Below, piece by piece: positions 17,060-25,874 of a stretch of DNA of 64,000 nucleotides. How positions within the stretch are numbered: position 1 is the first letter of the stretch; every line of letters starts with the position of its first letter. The position numbers and the translations under genes are program-made. The notes under the pieces are model-generated. The model saw nothing but the letters and a program-made list of their open reading frames with translations. It did no database searches and was not told where the DNA came from. The DNA is from CBDDIP01 sp965279405 (GTDB taxonomy: Bacteria; Actinomycetota; Acidimicrobiia; Acidimicrobiales; Ilumatobacteraceae): NCBI GenBank assembly GCA_965279405.1, contig OZ257157.1:1488001-1552000 (forward strand). Reading direction: 5' to 3'.

Positions 17060-18207
17060 AACTCTCCACCACGTCGGAATCGCTCGCCGAACGGCTCGGC
17101 GTGCTCACGATCACGGAGATCGAGCAGATCCCCCTGCTCGTCCCACTGGGCCGTGAGTACAAGGGCAGCTACTACTCGATGACCCACCGGGCCACCGTGC
17201 TGACCAGGGTGCACACCGCTGAGGGCATCGTCGGTACGGCCTACGCGGCCGACGAGGAGCACACCCTCGGGGCGATCATGAACGTGGTCAAGACCGAGAT
17301 CGCGCCCAAGCTGATCGGCCAGAACGCCATGGCGGTCGAACGCTGTTGGGAGCTGGCCTACCCGGTCACCTTCGACCAGCTGCGCGACCGGCGCATCGGG
17401 CTGGTCGCCCTGGCCGGTGTGGACACCGCCATCTGGGATGCCATCGGTCAGGCCGTCGGTCGACCGCTCTACCAGCTGTGGGGCGGCTACCGCGACCGGC
17501 TGCCGGTGAACATCATCGGCGGTTACTACGGACCGCACGACGGCATCCGAGCCGAGGTCGAAGAGTGGCTGGACATGGGCTTCCGCGGCTGCAAGTTCAA
17601 GCTCGGCTCGCAGCCCATCGAGGTCGACGCCGCCCGTGTCCGGGCATGCCGCGAGGCTGCCGGCGACGACTTCGTCATCACCATCGACGCCAACCAGGGC
17701 TACACCCTGGCCAGTGCGCTCGGTCTGTGCGAGCAGGTCCGCGAGTACGACATCCGCTGGTTCGAAGAGCCCTGCCGGTGGGCCAACGACGCCCGCGACA
17801 TGCGCGAGGTTCGAGCCCGCGGCGGGATCCCGGTGTGCGCCGGGCAGAGCGAGTACTCCCCCGAGGGCTGCCGTGACCTGATGGAGGCCGGCGCCATCGA
17901 CGTCTGCAACTTCGACTCGTCCTGGGCAGGCGGGCCGACGAACTGGCGCCGCAACGCCGCGGTCGCGCACGTCTACGGCGTCGAGCTGGCACACCACGAG
18001 GAACCGCACATCGCCGCTCACCTGCTGGCCAGCCAGCCCAACGCGACGTACCTCGAGGTGTTCCACCCCGACCGCGACCCGATCTGGTGGAACCTCGTGC
18101 TGAACCGGCCCGAGGTGGTCGACGGGCACATCGAACTGCCCACGGGCCCGGGCCTCGGCTGGGAGTACGACGACGCGTTCATCGAGCGCTACCGCGCCGA
18201 CCGCTGA
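17056..18207 (+). CDS. Mandelate racemase / enolase-superfamily dehydratase
   Basis: A 383-residue enolase-superfamily protein with the capping domain first and the barrel after. K180 and K182 form the KxK motif (CKFKLG) of the mandelate racemase subgroup. The Mg2+ ligands are D211 (DANQGY), E237 (WFEEP) and E266 (AGQSE); a His in HHEEPHIAAH is the probable second base. These enzymes abstract the proton next to a carboxylate and usually dehydrate sugar acids. The start is the ATG at 17056, downstream of a LacI-type operator. It is followed by the LacI gene, so it is a likely direct target. Confidence 0.87.
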   Translation: MKLSTTSESLAERLGVLTITEIEQIPLLVPLGREYKGSYYSMTHRATVLTRVHTAEGIVGTAYAADEEHTLGAIMNVVKTEIAPKLIGQNAMAVERCWELAYPVTFDQLRDRRIGLVALAGVDTAIWDAIGQAVGRPLYQLWGGYRDRLPVNIIGGYYGPHDGIRAEVEEWLDMGFRGCKFKLGSQPIEVDAARVRACREAAGDDFVITIDANQGYTLASALGLCEQVREYDIRWFEEPCRWANDARDMREVRARGGIPVCAGQSEYSPEGCRDLMEAGAIDVCNFDSSWAGGPTNWRRNAAVAHVYGVELAHHEEPHIAAHLLASQPNATYLEVFHPDRDPIWWNLVLNRPEVVDGHIELPTGPGLGWEYDDAFIERYRADR

Positions 18208-18251
18208 GCGAGGACGTCATCGCTCGCTCGGATTTGCGTCAGACTGGTTCC

Positions 18252-19301
18252 ATGGCCGGAAACGTCGTCAGCACGCCGAACACCAAGCCGAGCATCAAAG
18301 AGGTCGCCCAGCGTGCGGGCGTGGCCATCTCCTCGGTGTCCCGGGTGCTGTCGGGCCACTCCGACGTCAGCCCGGCGATGCGCGATGCGGTCAACAACGC
18401 CGTGCGCGAGCTCGGTTACCGGCCGAACGCCCTCGCCCGCGGGCTGCGCAGCCAGCGCAGCATGTCCGTCGGCTTCGCCGTTGCCGACATCGCCAACCCG
18501 ATCTTTGCCGACATCGTCAAGGGCGCCGAGCGCGAGCTGCGGGCTGCGGGCTACTCACTGCTGCTGACCAACTCCGAGGGTGACGCCGAGCTCGACGCGG
18601 ACAACATCTCGTTGCTCGAGAACCGCCAGGTGGATGGCCTGCTCCTGTCGCTCACCCAGGAGGACGACCCCAACGTCGTCAAGGCGCTGCGATCGAGCAA
18701 GCTGCCGATGGTCCTGCTCGACCGCGACCGGCCCGAGGGCGTCAACGCGATGTCCGCCCGCTTCGACCACCGCGTCGGAATGACGGCCGCGGTGGAGCAC
18801 CTGCTGGAGCTCGGTCACCGCGACTTCGCACTGGTCGTCGGCGGCCCGGCGCTGCCCGCTCGCGACCGCCGATCGGCGGTGGAGGAGACCCTGTGGCCTC
18901 GCGGCGGTCGGTGCGCCGTGGTGGAGGGCGGCTTCGGCGTCGAAGGCGGCTACCGCGGGGCGATGGCCGTGCTCAGCCGACGGCCGCGGCCCACCGCGTT
19001 GATCGCCGCCGGCAACACCCTCATGGCCGGCGCCATCCGCGCTCTGCACGAACTGGACATCCAGGTCGGGCGCGACATCTCGTTCGTCGGCTGCGACAAC
19101 GTGCTGGTGGCCGAGCTGCACCAGCCCCCCATCGCCGTCGTCTATCGAGACGCGGGCGCACTCGGCGAGCACGGGGCGCGCATGCTCCTGTCGGCCATCG
19201 CATCGAAGGAGACCGACGCCTTGAGCGTCGAGGAGACCGTGCTGCCCACCGAGTTCCTGGCCCGCCCCAGCTGCGCGCCGCCGCCGGCCATCGTCAGCTG
19301 A
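18252..19301 (+). CDS. LacI-family transcriptional regulator (first of two)
   Basis: A 349-residue LacI/GalR regulator. The N-terminal helix-turn-helix is SIKEVAQRAGVAISSVSRVLSGHSDVSP with the hinge helix NALARGLRSQRS; the rest is a periplasmic-binding-protein effector fold (VGFAVADIANPIFADIVKGAE, HRVGMTAAVEHLLELGHRDFALV, SFVGCDNVLVAELHQPPIAVV). It sits inside the unit that carries its probable operators (sites at 17001, 19340, 24476 and 34810). The sugar-acid dehydratases nearby suggest an acid-sugar-like inducer. A CAGACT box 6 nt before the ATG allows a leaderless transcript. Confidence 0.92.
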   Translation: MAGNVVSTPNTKPSIKEVAQRAGVAISSVSRVLSGHSDVSPAMRDAVNNAVRELGYRPNALARGLRSQRSMSVGFAVADIANPIFADIVKGAERELRAAGYSLLLTNSEGDAELDADNISLLENRQVDGLLLSLTQEDDPNVVKALRSSKLPMVLLDRDRPEGVNAMSARFDHRVGMTAAVEHLLELGHRDFALVVGGPALPARDRRSAVEETLWPRGGRCAVVEGGFGVEGGYRGAMAVLSRRPRPTALIAAGNTLMAGAIRALHELDIQVGRDISFVGCDNVLVAELHQPPIAVVYRDAGALGEHGARMLLSAIASKETDALSVEETVLPTEFLARPSCAPPPAIVS

Positions 19302-19329
19302 ACCGGTTCGCCGGGCGGTGACGTTCGGC

Positions 19330-19355
19330 TAGGATCTTCCTGGAATCGATACCAG
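19330..19355 (+). promoter_or_regulatory. LacI-type operator site 2 and -10 box, SDR promoter
   Basis: CTGGAATCGATACCAG (19340-19355) is a near-perfect 16-bp palindrome. A -10-like TAGGAT (19330-19335) ends 4 nt before it, the same geometry as site 1. Confidence 0.72.
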
Positions 19356-19408
19356 CCACGGTGTCGACGGACGATGCGACCGTGACAACGCACTCTGGAG
19401 GCCGAACT

Positions 19409-20158
19409 GTGAGCACGACGACACCCCCCTGGACCGTGCTCGTCACCGGGGCCGGCGGCGGGATCGGCCGGGCCACCGCACAGGCCCTGGCCCGCGTCGG
19501 CGCGCAGGTGGTCTGCACGGACGTCGAAGCTGCCTCGCTGGCCGCAACCGTGGCGTCGCTCGGCGGTGCCGGGCATGCGATCCCCGCTGATCTCCGCGAC
19601 ATCGCCTCGTTCGACGGCGTCCTCGATGCAGCCGAAGCCGCCGTCGGTCCACTCGACTCCCTGGTGCAGCTGGCGGCGATGCTCCGACGCACCTCGGTCG
19701 CCGATGTCACCGAGGCCGACTGGGACGCGCACCTCTCGGTCAACGCCAAGGCCGCCTTCTTCCTCGCCCGCGCCTTCGCCGAGCGCACGCGCCGCGCCGG
19801 TCGATCGGGCTCCGTCGTCAACACCGCATCGCAGAGCTGGTCAACCGGCGGGCTCGACGGGGCGGTGGTCTACGCGGCATCGAAGGGAGCGTTGGTGACG
19901 ATGACTCGCGGGCTGGCGCGCACCTACGGACCCGCCGGGATCCGGTTCAACACGGTGGCCCCCGGGTTCGTCGACACCGAGATGCTCCACAGCGGCCTCG
20001 ACGACGGGGCGATGGAGCGCATGCTCACCCAGGTCCCGCTCGGTCGGTTGGCCACCCCCGACGAGGTCGCCGATGCGATCGTCTACCTGGCGTCGCCGGC
20101 GTCGTCGTACATCACCGGCGCGACGTTGGTCGTGGCCGGCGGTCAGCTGATGCACTGA
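19409..20158 (+). CDS. SDR family NAD(P)-dependent oxidoreductase
   Basis: A 249-residue classical short-chain dehydrogenase: nucleotide loop TGAGGGIGRATAQ, catalytic Tyr and Lys in YAASKG, and PGFVDTEM after the active site. Asp in VVCTDVEA suggests NAD preference. The start is the GTG at 19409-19411 with GGAGG 8 nt upstream; an earlier in-frame GTG at 19361 lies nearer the operator. It is clearly paralogous to the SDR at 25874-26665 (shared LRR..VTEADWD and TAQALA blocks). It probably oxidises a hydroxyl of the sugar-acid pathway substrate. Confidence 0.87.
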   Translation: MSTTTPPWTVLVTGAGGGIGRATAQALARVGAQVVCTDVEAASLAATVASLGGAGHAIPADLRDIASFDGVLDAAEAAVGPLDSLVQLAAMLRRTSVADVTEADWDAHLSVNAKAAFFLARAFAERTRRAGRSGSVVNTASQSWSTGGLDGAVVYAASKGALVTMTRGLARTYGPAGIRFNTVAPGFVDTEMLHSGLDDGAMERMLTQVPLGRLATPDEVADAIVYLASPASSYITGATLVVAGGQLMH

Positions 20159-20168
20159 CTGCTGGCGA

Positions 20169-21401
20169 TCAGCCGGCGAGCACGACCGGCAGCTGGTGCA
20201 CGCGGCGCTCGTACCAGTTGATCGTCGGTGCGTCGTCCACTGCCAGGCGCGGCGACGGCAGGCGCAGCAGGAACCGCGAGGTCGCGGCGACGGCTTCGGC
20301 TCGAGCCAGCTGGTAGCCCATGCAGAAGTGGCTGCCGAGCCCGAACGCGAGGTGTCCGCTGACGCCGTGCTCGTGGAAGCCGGGCTTGCGTTCGACGCCC
20401 ATCAGCAGATCGGTGCGATCAGGGTCGAAGGTGGCCGGATCGGCGAACACCGAGTCGTCGTGGTTGGCCGCGCCGATGCACACGAGCACGTTGGAGTCGG
20501 CCGGGATCACGGTGCCGTACCACTCGACCTCGACGTTGGTGCGACGGTCCTCGTAGATGATCGGCCCGTCGCGGCGCAGCGACTCCGAGAACGCTCGCTG
20601 GATCCGTTCGTCGTCCGCGCCGTCGTCCCGGCGGCACGAGTCGAGCAGGCCGGGCTCGGTGAGCAACGCCCACCAGAAGTTGCCGATCGCCATGTCGGTC
20701 GTCGGGCCGCCGGCAACGAGCAGGAAGCTGATGAACGAGTGGATCTCGTCGTCGGTCAGCCGCTCTCCACCTGCCTCGGCGTGGACGACCTTCGAGATCA
20801 GGTCGGCCGTCGGCTGCTCACGGCGAGCGTCCATCAGCGGAGCGAGGTGCGCGGCCAGTCGGCGGTGGGCGGCGTTGCCCGCGGCGCGCAGCGCAGGGTC
20901 GTCACCAAGACCCTCGAGGATCGCCGTGCCGACCTCGAACAGCAAGGGCGTGTCGGCTTCGGGGAACCCGAGCAGCGACGCGATCACCGTGAGCGGCAGG
21001 AGCCCGGTCATCGAGGCGACGAGGTCGAACGATCCACGTCCGCGCAGCGGCTCGGCGAGCGCGTCCACGGCGTCGTCGATGAACGGCCGGTAGCCGTCCA
21101 GGCTGCGGCCGACGAACGCCGGCGCGACGATCGTGCGCTCGCGGATGTGGCGCGGCCCGTCGAGCTCGGCCAGCGTGCGACCGAACACCGGGCGGAAGCG
21201 CTCCTGGTACGTGCGCGCCGAGTACGTCTCCGGGTCGCGCAGGACGGCGACCACGTCGTGGTACCGCGACAGCACCCAGCGATCGGCAGCCTCGTCGTAG
21301 AAGCACGGGTGGTCCTCGCGCAACCGTCGCCACACGGGGAACGGGTCGCGGTCGTACGCCGCGGTGCGCAGGTCGGCGCTCGTGATCGGTGTGACGCTCA
21401 C
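20169..21401 (-). CDS. Cytochrome P450
   Basis: A 410-residue soluble P450. The haem-binding loop FGLGSHFCMG holds the thiolate Cys360; the ExxR motif is E273-SL-R276. The I-helix reads AGGPTT, with Gly-Pro instead of the usual acidic residue before the oxygen-activating Thr pair, which is unusual. It is last in an operon with an oxidoreductase, a sugar isomerase/epimerase and a dehydratase, so the substrate is likely a carbohydrate-derived or O-alkylated molecule. No ferredoxin gene is next to it. The start is the GTG at 21399-21401, 10 nt after the preceding stop. It converges with the SDR gene (10-nt gap). Confidence 0.9.
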   Translation of the reverse strand: MSVTPITSADLRTAAYDRDPFPVWRRLREDHPCFYDEAADRWVLSRYHDVVAVLRDPETYSARTYQERFRPVFGRTLAELDGPRHIRERTIVAPAFVGRSLDGYRPFIDDAVDALAEPLRGRGSFDLVASMTGLLPLTVIASLLGFPEADTPLLFEVGTAILEGLGDDPALRAAGNAAHRRLAAHLAPLMDARREQPTADLISKVVHAEAGGERLTDDEIHSFISFLLVAGGPTTDMAIGNFWWALLTEPGLLDSCRRDDGADDERIQRAFSESLRRDGPIIYEDRRTNVEVEWYGTVIPADSNVLVCIGAANHDDSVFADPATFDPDRTDLLMGVERKPGFHEHGVSGHLAFGLGSHFCMGYQLARAEAVAATSRFLLRLPSPRLAVDDAPTINWYERRVHQLPVVLAG

Positions 21402-21411
21402 GGCCGGCGCC

Positions 21412-22482
21412 TCAGGCTCCGCCGTCGAGTCGTTCGGCCGACCCGGACGCCATGCTCCGATAGGCCGCGGCGAGCAGCTCCACCGTGCGCGCGCCGAGCT
21501 CGATCGGCGAGCGGTTGATGACGTCACGACCCTGGGCCAGGTCGAGGATCGTGTGCACGGGGCCTTCGCAGTGATACGCCCCTGCCTTGTCCGGCAGAGC
21601 GACGTCGGTGGTGCCCTGGTCGGCACGCCACGCCCACAGGCGATCGCGCTCGAGGTCGGCATGCAGCTGCCCTGCATCGCCGAAGACCCGGATCTCGAAC
21701 TGGTGCCGATCGGCAGCGACTCCTCCATGGAACGACGCGCCGCTGATCGCGCCCGTCGCGCCACCGGCGAAGCGCACCGAGATGGCGTCGTGCAGCTCGA
21801 CCGATGCGTCGGGGGGCGACGAACCGAAGGCGAACACCTCCGCCGCGCGCAGGCCGGTGACGCCGAGCGTCCAACCAAGGATGTGTGAGAGCTGTGCCTG
21901 CGCGTAGCCACCGCCGGAGATCGCCGGGTCGGTCCACGTGCGGGTGTCGACGACCTCGTCGCGCGGCCCGGCCGAGAACAGCGACGTCCCGTCGAGCAGC
22001 TCGCGCGTGCCGGACGCCATGTGCACCATCACGTGCTCGATGTTGCCGACGCCGCCGTGTTCCCACAGCGTGCACGCCTCGGCGAACGTGGGCAGGTAGT
22101 TCCAGCCGAAGGCGACGACGACGTGACGCCCGACGCGTTCGGCGACCTCGACGAGGTCCCACGCGTCGGCCGGATCGATGGTCACCGGCTTCTCGATGAG
22201 CACGTGCGCGCCGGCTTCGAGCGCTGCACGGGCGTGCTCGTGGTGGAAGGCGACCGGGCTCGAGACGATGCACAGGTCGATGCCGGCGTCGAGCACCTCG
22301 CGGTAGTCCTCAGTGGCGATGGCGAAGCCGAACTGGTCGGCCACCTCGCGGACCTCGTCGGCACCCTTCCGGCACACTGCGACGAGCTCGATCTCATCGG
22401 CGCGCTGCAGCAGCGTCGGGATGTGCGAGACGCGAGCCCAGACCCCCGCGCCGATCACCCCGACTCGCACGCGACCGCTCAT
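21412..22482 (-). CDS. Gfo/Idh/MocA family oxidoreductase
   Basis: A 356-residue NAD(P)-dependent sugar oxidoreductase. The Rossmann fold opens with VRVGVIGAGVWARVSHIPTL; EKPVTIDPADAW holds the conserved EKP Lys that lines the active site; the C-terminal half is the open beta-sheet dimer domain. Family members oxidise or reduce a ring hydroxyl of sugars, inositols or glycosides. The ATG at 22480-22482 overlaps the stop of the upstream isomerase by 4 nt. Confidence 0.88.
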   Translation of the reverse strand: MSGRVRVGVIGAGVWARVSHIPTLLQRADEIELVAVCRKGADEVREVADQFGFAIATEDYREVLDAGIDLCIVSSPVAFHHEHARAALEAGAHVLIEKPVTIDPADAWDLVEVAERVGRHVVVAFGWNYLPTFAEACTLWEHGGVGNIEHVMVHMASGTRELLDGTSLFSAGPRDEVVDTRTWTDPAISGGGYAQAQLSHILGWTLGVTGLRAAEVFAFGSSPPDASVELHDAISVRFAGGATGAISGASFHGGVAADRHQFEIRVFGDAGQLHADLERDRLWAWRADQGTTDVALPDKAGAYHCEGPVHTILDLAQGRDVINRSPIELGARTVELLAAAYRSMASGSAERLDGGA

Positions 22483-23321
22483 GAGGCGAGCAATTCGCGG
22501 ATGCGCGCACCGAGCCGGGCGCTCTCGGCGGTGTTGTCGACGCGGTCGCAGCCCCACTTGTCCATCCACACGTACTCGCTGGCGATCCAGCCCGAGTAGT
22601 CGATGGCACGAAGGCCGTCGATCAACGCCGGCAGGTCGACCTGGTCGTCGGGCACACGGCACTGCATCACACCGGGACCACCGGGGCGGATCTGCACGTG
22701 ACGCGTGCGTGGCAGCAGGGGAAGCATCGTCGACACGGGGAAGCCGGCGTACTCGAAGTGGGAGGGGTCGAGCGTGACGGTGAGCCCCGGGCAACGGTCG
22801 AGCAGATCGGCCGTGGCCTCCGGGTTCTCGACGCACGAGCCGACGTGCGGCTCGATCGACACGCCGAGGCCCGCCTGCGCACCCATCTCGACGAGGGGCG
22901 CCAACCCCTCGGCGGCGAGTCCGATCGCTGCGCTCACCGACTGACCGTCGGCGACCACACCGGGCAGGAGCGTGATGCCGGGCGCTCCGACGCCGAGCGC
23001 GAAGCGGACGGTGGCATCGAAGATCCCACGCAACACGTCGACGTCGTCCGCGTGGCGGCTGGTCGGGGTGAGTCGTTCGATCTCGCCGGAGGACGTCAGG
23101 AACACGTCGGCCACCGCAAGCCCAGCGGCCGCCACGTCGGCACGCACCTCCTCCGCGCGTCGCTCCGGTGCGGACCGGACGGTGGACAGCTTGACGTGGG
23201 TCGCTTCGTGGAAGAGCCCGATGTCGACGCCCGTGAACCCGAGCTCGGCGATGATCGTCAGCACCGTGCGGTGGCTGAGCACCGGCCAGGCGTAGTCGTC
23301 GCAGGAGACCGCGATGCTCAC
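22479..23321 (-). CDS. Sugar phosphate isomerase/epimerase family protein (AP endonuclease 2 fold)
   Basis: A 280-residue TIM barrel of the xylose-isomerase-like/AP_endonuc_2 family. Metal-ligand-type positions are seen in GVSIEPHVGS, TLDPSHFEYAG (Asp and His), RHVQIRP and SEYVWM. Isomerase, epimerase or 3-ketoglycoside-processing activity on a free sugar is usual when the neighbour is a Gfo/Idh protein. The GTG at 23319-23321 shares GTGA with the dehydratase stop; the longer frame upstream is antisense/shadow sequence. Confidence 0.82.
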   Translation of the reverse strand: MSIAVSCDDYAWPVLSHRTVLTIIAELGFTGVDIGLFHEATHVKLSTVRSAPERRAEEVRADVAAAGLAVADVFLTSSGEIERLTPTSRHADDVDVLRGIFDATVRFALGVGAPGITLLPGVVADGQSVSAAIGLAAEGLAPLVEMGAQAGLGVSIEPHVGSCVENPEATADLLDRCPGLTVTLDPSHFEYAGFPVSTMLPLLPRTRHVQIRPGGPGVMQCRVPDDQVDLPALIDGLRAIDYSGWIASEYVWMDKWGCDRVDNTAESARLGARIRELLAS

Positions 23322-24445
23322 CAGGTGATCCGATACTTGTCGACGACGGTGTCGAGGACATCGACACCGAGGCCCGGCCGGTTCGGTGCGCTGATGAAGC
23401 CGCCCTCGTGCCAGAACGGCTCGGCGACGAGCTCGTTCTGCATCGGGTTGTCCAGTGGCTTCAGCTCGAACAGCAGGCAGCGCGTGGACGACGCCGACAG
23501 CGCGAGGCTGGCCGCCGTGATGATCGCGCTGCTCCATGCGTGAGCGTTGAACCACAGCTGGGCGTGCTCGACGAGCCCGATGAGCTCGCGGAAGCCGGTG
23601 ATGCCGCCGGCGCGGCCGGGGTCGCAGCCGATGACGTCGACGATGCCGGTGGCGATGAGGCGGTGGTACTGCTCGGTCGTCCAGCACCGTTCGCCGGTGG
23701 CGACGAGGCTCGTGCAGTGCGAGCGCAGCTGGCGGAACCCCTGCACGTCCCACGGCTCCAACGGCTCCTCGACCCATCGCAGGCCGAGCTCCTCCCACGC
23801 CAACGTGCGACGCACCGCTTGACTGACGTCCCACTTGAGGTGCTGGCCGCGGTCGAACATGATGTCCGCCTTGGGTCCGGCGGCCTCGCGCAGCAGGCGC
23901 ATGAACTGCACATCGCGACCGAACTCGTAGCCGACCCGAGCGTCGCCCTTCTTTCCGAGGCCGATCTTGAAGCCGTGGAACCCGCCAGCGACGTACGACG
24001 CGTGGCGCTCTGCCTCCACCTCGAGGTCGGCGGCGAAGGCGTGCGTGGAGGCGATCACGGGCAGCTGCTGCTGCGCCGCGCCGCCGAGCATGGAGATCAG
24101 CGATTGGCCGCTGACCTTGCCGCGCAGGTCCCAGAGGGCGATGTCGATGGCGCTCCGGGCGAACGAGGCGATGCCCTCCGGCCCGTACCACCACGCTCGC
24201 TGGGCGACCTCGCGGCTGATGATCGTGTTGTCCAGCGGGTCGCGGCCGATGATCAGGTCGCTCATGCCCTCGATCAGGACCTCGGTGGCCCTACAGGCCT
24301 CGGCCCACATCGTGATCGCCTCGCCCCAGCCGACGACGCCGTCGGTGGTCTCGATGCGCACGAACGTGAGCCGGCGCAACGCGCCCCCGTCGTTCGGTTC
24401 CGGGTACTCGACGGAGATCGGTGTCACTCGCGAGATCGTGCTCAT
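23318..24445 (-). CDS. Mandelate racemase / muconate lactonizing enzyme family protein (second dehydratase)
   Basis: A 375-residue enolase-superfamily protein, distant from the one at 17056. FKIGLGKKGD supplies the Lys region, MFDRGQH, WVEEPLEPWD and ATGERCWT the three metal ligands, and FNAHAWSSA a candidate His base. Expected to abstract an alpha proton of a carboxylic acid (sugar-acid dehydration or epimerisation). It is the first gene of the minus-strand operon that ends in the P450. The ATG at 24443-24445 follows a GGAAGGG Shine-Dalgarno. The operator at 24476-24491 lies about 30 nt upstream. Confidence 0.87.
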   Translation of the reverse strand: MSTISRVTPISVEYPEPNDGGALRRLTFVRIETTDGVVGWGEAITMWAEACRATEVLIEGMSDLIIGRDPLDNTIISREVAQRAWWYGPEGIASFARSAIDIALWDLRGKVSGQSLISMLGGAAQQQLPVIASTHAFAADLEVEAERHASYVAGGFHGFKIGLGKKGDARVGYEFGRDVQFMRLLREAAGPKADIMFDRGQHLKWDVSQAVRRTLAWEELGLRWVEEPLEPWDVQGFRQLRSHCTSLVATGERCWTTEQYHRLIATGIVDVIGCDPGRAGGITGFRELIGLVEHAQLWFNAHAWSSAIITAASLALSASSTRCLLFELKPLDNPMQNELVAEPFWHEGGFISAPNRPGLGVDVLDTVVDKYRITW

Positions 24446-24475
24446 CACAGCCCTTCCAACGGCCGGTCAACCCGG

Positions 24476-24497
24476 CTGAGAACGTTTCCAGACATTA
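24476..24497 (-). promoter_or_regulatory. LacI-type operator site 3 and -10 box, dehydratase/P450 operon
   Basis: Minus strand CTGGAAACGTTCTCAG (24476-24491), an imperfect CG-centred palindrome matching the other sites. TAATGT (24492-24497), a good -10 hexamer, directly abuts it. It lies at the very end of the upstream AMP-ligase gene, so this operon can be transcribed separately. Confidence 0.7.
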
Positions 24498-25874
24498 CTC
24501 GCCGACCTCGTTCGACACAAGCCCCGCGTCGACCGGTTCCGTCTCCAACCCGAGGTCGATGGCCAGACGCGAGCGACGAACCTTCGCCAGACCCACTCGT
24601 GGGATCGCTTCCACCACGTGCACCTCCTTGGGTCGCTTGTAGGCGGCGAGGTGAGCGGCTGCGTAGCGCTGGACGTCGTCGGGATCGACAGCACCGACCA
24701 CCGCCGCGCACACGCGCTGGCCCCACCGCTCATCGGGCCGCCCGAACACGGCGACGTCCTCGACGCCGGCGATCTCGCGCAGGACCAGCTCCACCTCGGC
24801 GGGGTACACGTTGACCCCGCCCGAGATGATCAGGTCGTTGCGTCGACCGGTGAGGAACAGGTAGCCGTCGTCGAGCCGTCCGAGGTCGCCGACGGTGAAC
24901 GCCATCGACCCGTCACTGGCCCCCGCTCGCCACGCCTGCGCCGTGCGCTCCTCGTCGCGCCAGTACGTCCAGCGGGCCCACGGCGGCGCCTCGCACCAGA
25001 CCACCCCGTCGGTACCGACCTCGATCAACCGCCCCGACCGGGCGCGGCCGACGGTGCCGGGCCGGTCGAGCCACTCGGCCGACGAGCACACCGTGAACTG
25101 ACCCTCGGTCGACCCGTAGAACTCCCACAGCCGATCGACGCCGATCTCGTCGATGGCGGCGCGCTTCAACGCGTCGGGGCACGGAGCACCGGCGTGGGCG
25201 ACGAGGCGCATCGACGCGAACGCTCCGAGCTTGCCCGCGCCCTGCAGCCGCTGCAGGTGCGCGGGGCTGCAGAACGTGGTCGTCGGGTGCAGCATCCCGA
25301 CCGCGGCGGCGAACGAGCCCGCCTCGAACGTCCCCGGCATCAGCACCGTCCCGCCGACGAGCAGGGTGCTCAACGCGAACCGGATCGGCGCCGAGTGCTG
25401 CAGCGGTGAGCAGACGAGGTGGCGGTCGGCGGCGTCGAACTGCCACTGCTCGATCTCCTCCTCCCACAACCGCGTGGCGAGGTCCTCGGCGAGCACGCCC
25501 GTCCAGACGCCCTTCGGCCGACCAGTCGTGCCCGAGGTGTAGTGCATCGGACGTGACAGCGGCACCGAGGCCAGTTCGCCGAGCGGGCCGTCGAACAGCT
25601 CTTCCAGCCGAGCTTGGTCGTCGATCCAGTCGGCGACGTCGGCGTCGGCGCGGATCGCGTCGCGCTCCGCGGGGAGCAGCTGCGCGTTCGCCACCACCGG
25701 CACGATGCCGCTGCGCAGTGAACCGCCGATCACGTGGAGCAACGACGCGGTCGTGGACAGGCACAGGCCGAGACGATCGCCGGGACGCAAGCCCCGCCGG
25801 GCCAGGGTGCCCGCCACTCGCGCCTGCAGCAGCTCGGACTCCGCTGCGGTCACGACGACGGCATCAACGGCCAT
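24495..25874 (-). CDS. AMP-dependent acyl-CoA synthetase / ligase
   Basis: A 459-residue ANL-superfamily enzyme, somewhat short. P-loop HYTSGTTGRPKGVW, substrate/AMP motif FYGSTEGQ, VGDLGRLDDGYLFLTGRRND with the hinge, and a C-terminal domain ending VGLAKVRRSRL, where the catalytic Lys region (usually P.GK) is altered to VGLAKVRR. It activates a carboxylic acid as adenylate and CoA thioester. The ATG at 25872-25874 overlaps the SDR stop by one base (TGATG). It lies at the end of the ABC-importer operon. Confidence 0.85.
   Translation of the reverse strand: MAVDAVVVTAAESELLQARVAGTLARRGLRPGDRLGLCLSTTASLLHVIGGSLRSGIVPVVANAQLLPAERDAIRADADVADWIDDQARLEELFDGPLGELASVPLSRPMHYTSGTTGRPKGVWTGVLAEDLATRLWEEEIEQWQFDAADRHLVCSPLQHSAPIRFALSTLLVGGTVLMPGTFEAGSFAAAVGMLHPTTTFCSPAHLQRLQGAGKLGAFASMRLVAHAGAPCPDALKRAAIDEIGVDRLWEFYGSTEGQFTVCSSAEWLDRPGTVGRARSGRLIEVGTDGVVWCEAPPWARWTYWRDEERTAQAWRAGASDGSMAFTVGDLGRLDDGYLFLTGRRNDLIISGGVNVYPAEVELVLREIAGVEDVAVFGRPDERWGQRVCAAVVGAVDPDDVQRYAAAHLAAYKRPKEVHVVEAIPRVGLAKVRRSRLAIDLGLETEPVDAGLVSNEVGE

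Noticed and set aside
16587..17156. LuxR-ATPase-like fragment (LVGRRTEL) in the intergenic region
   Set aside because: The match is only about eight residues; no Walker A follows and the frame has no codon bias.
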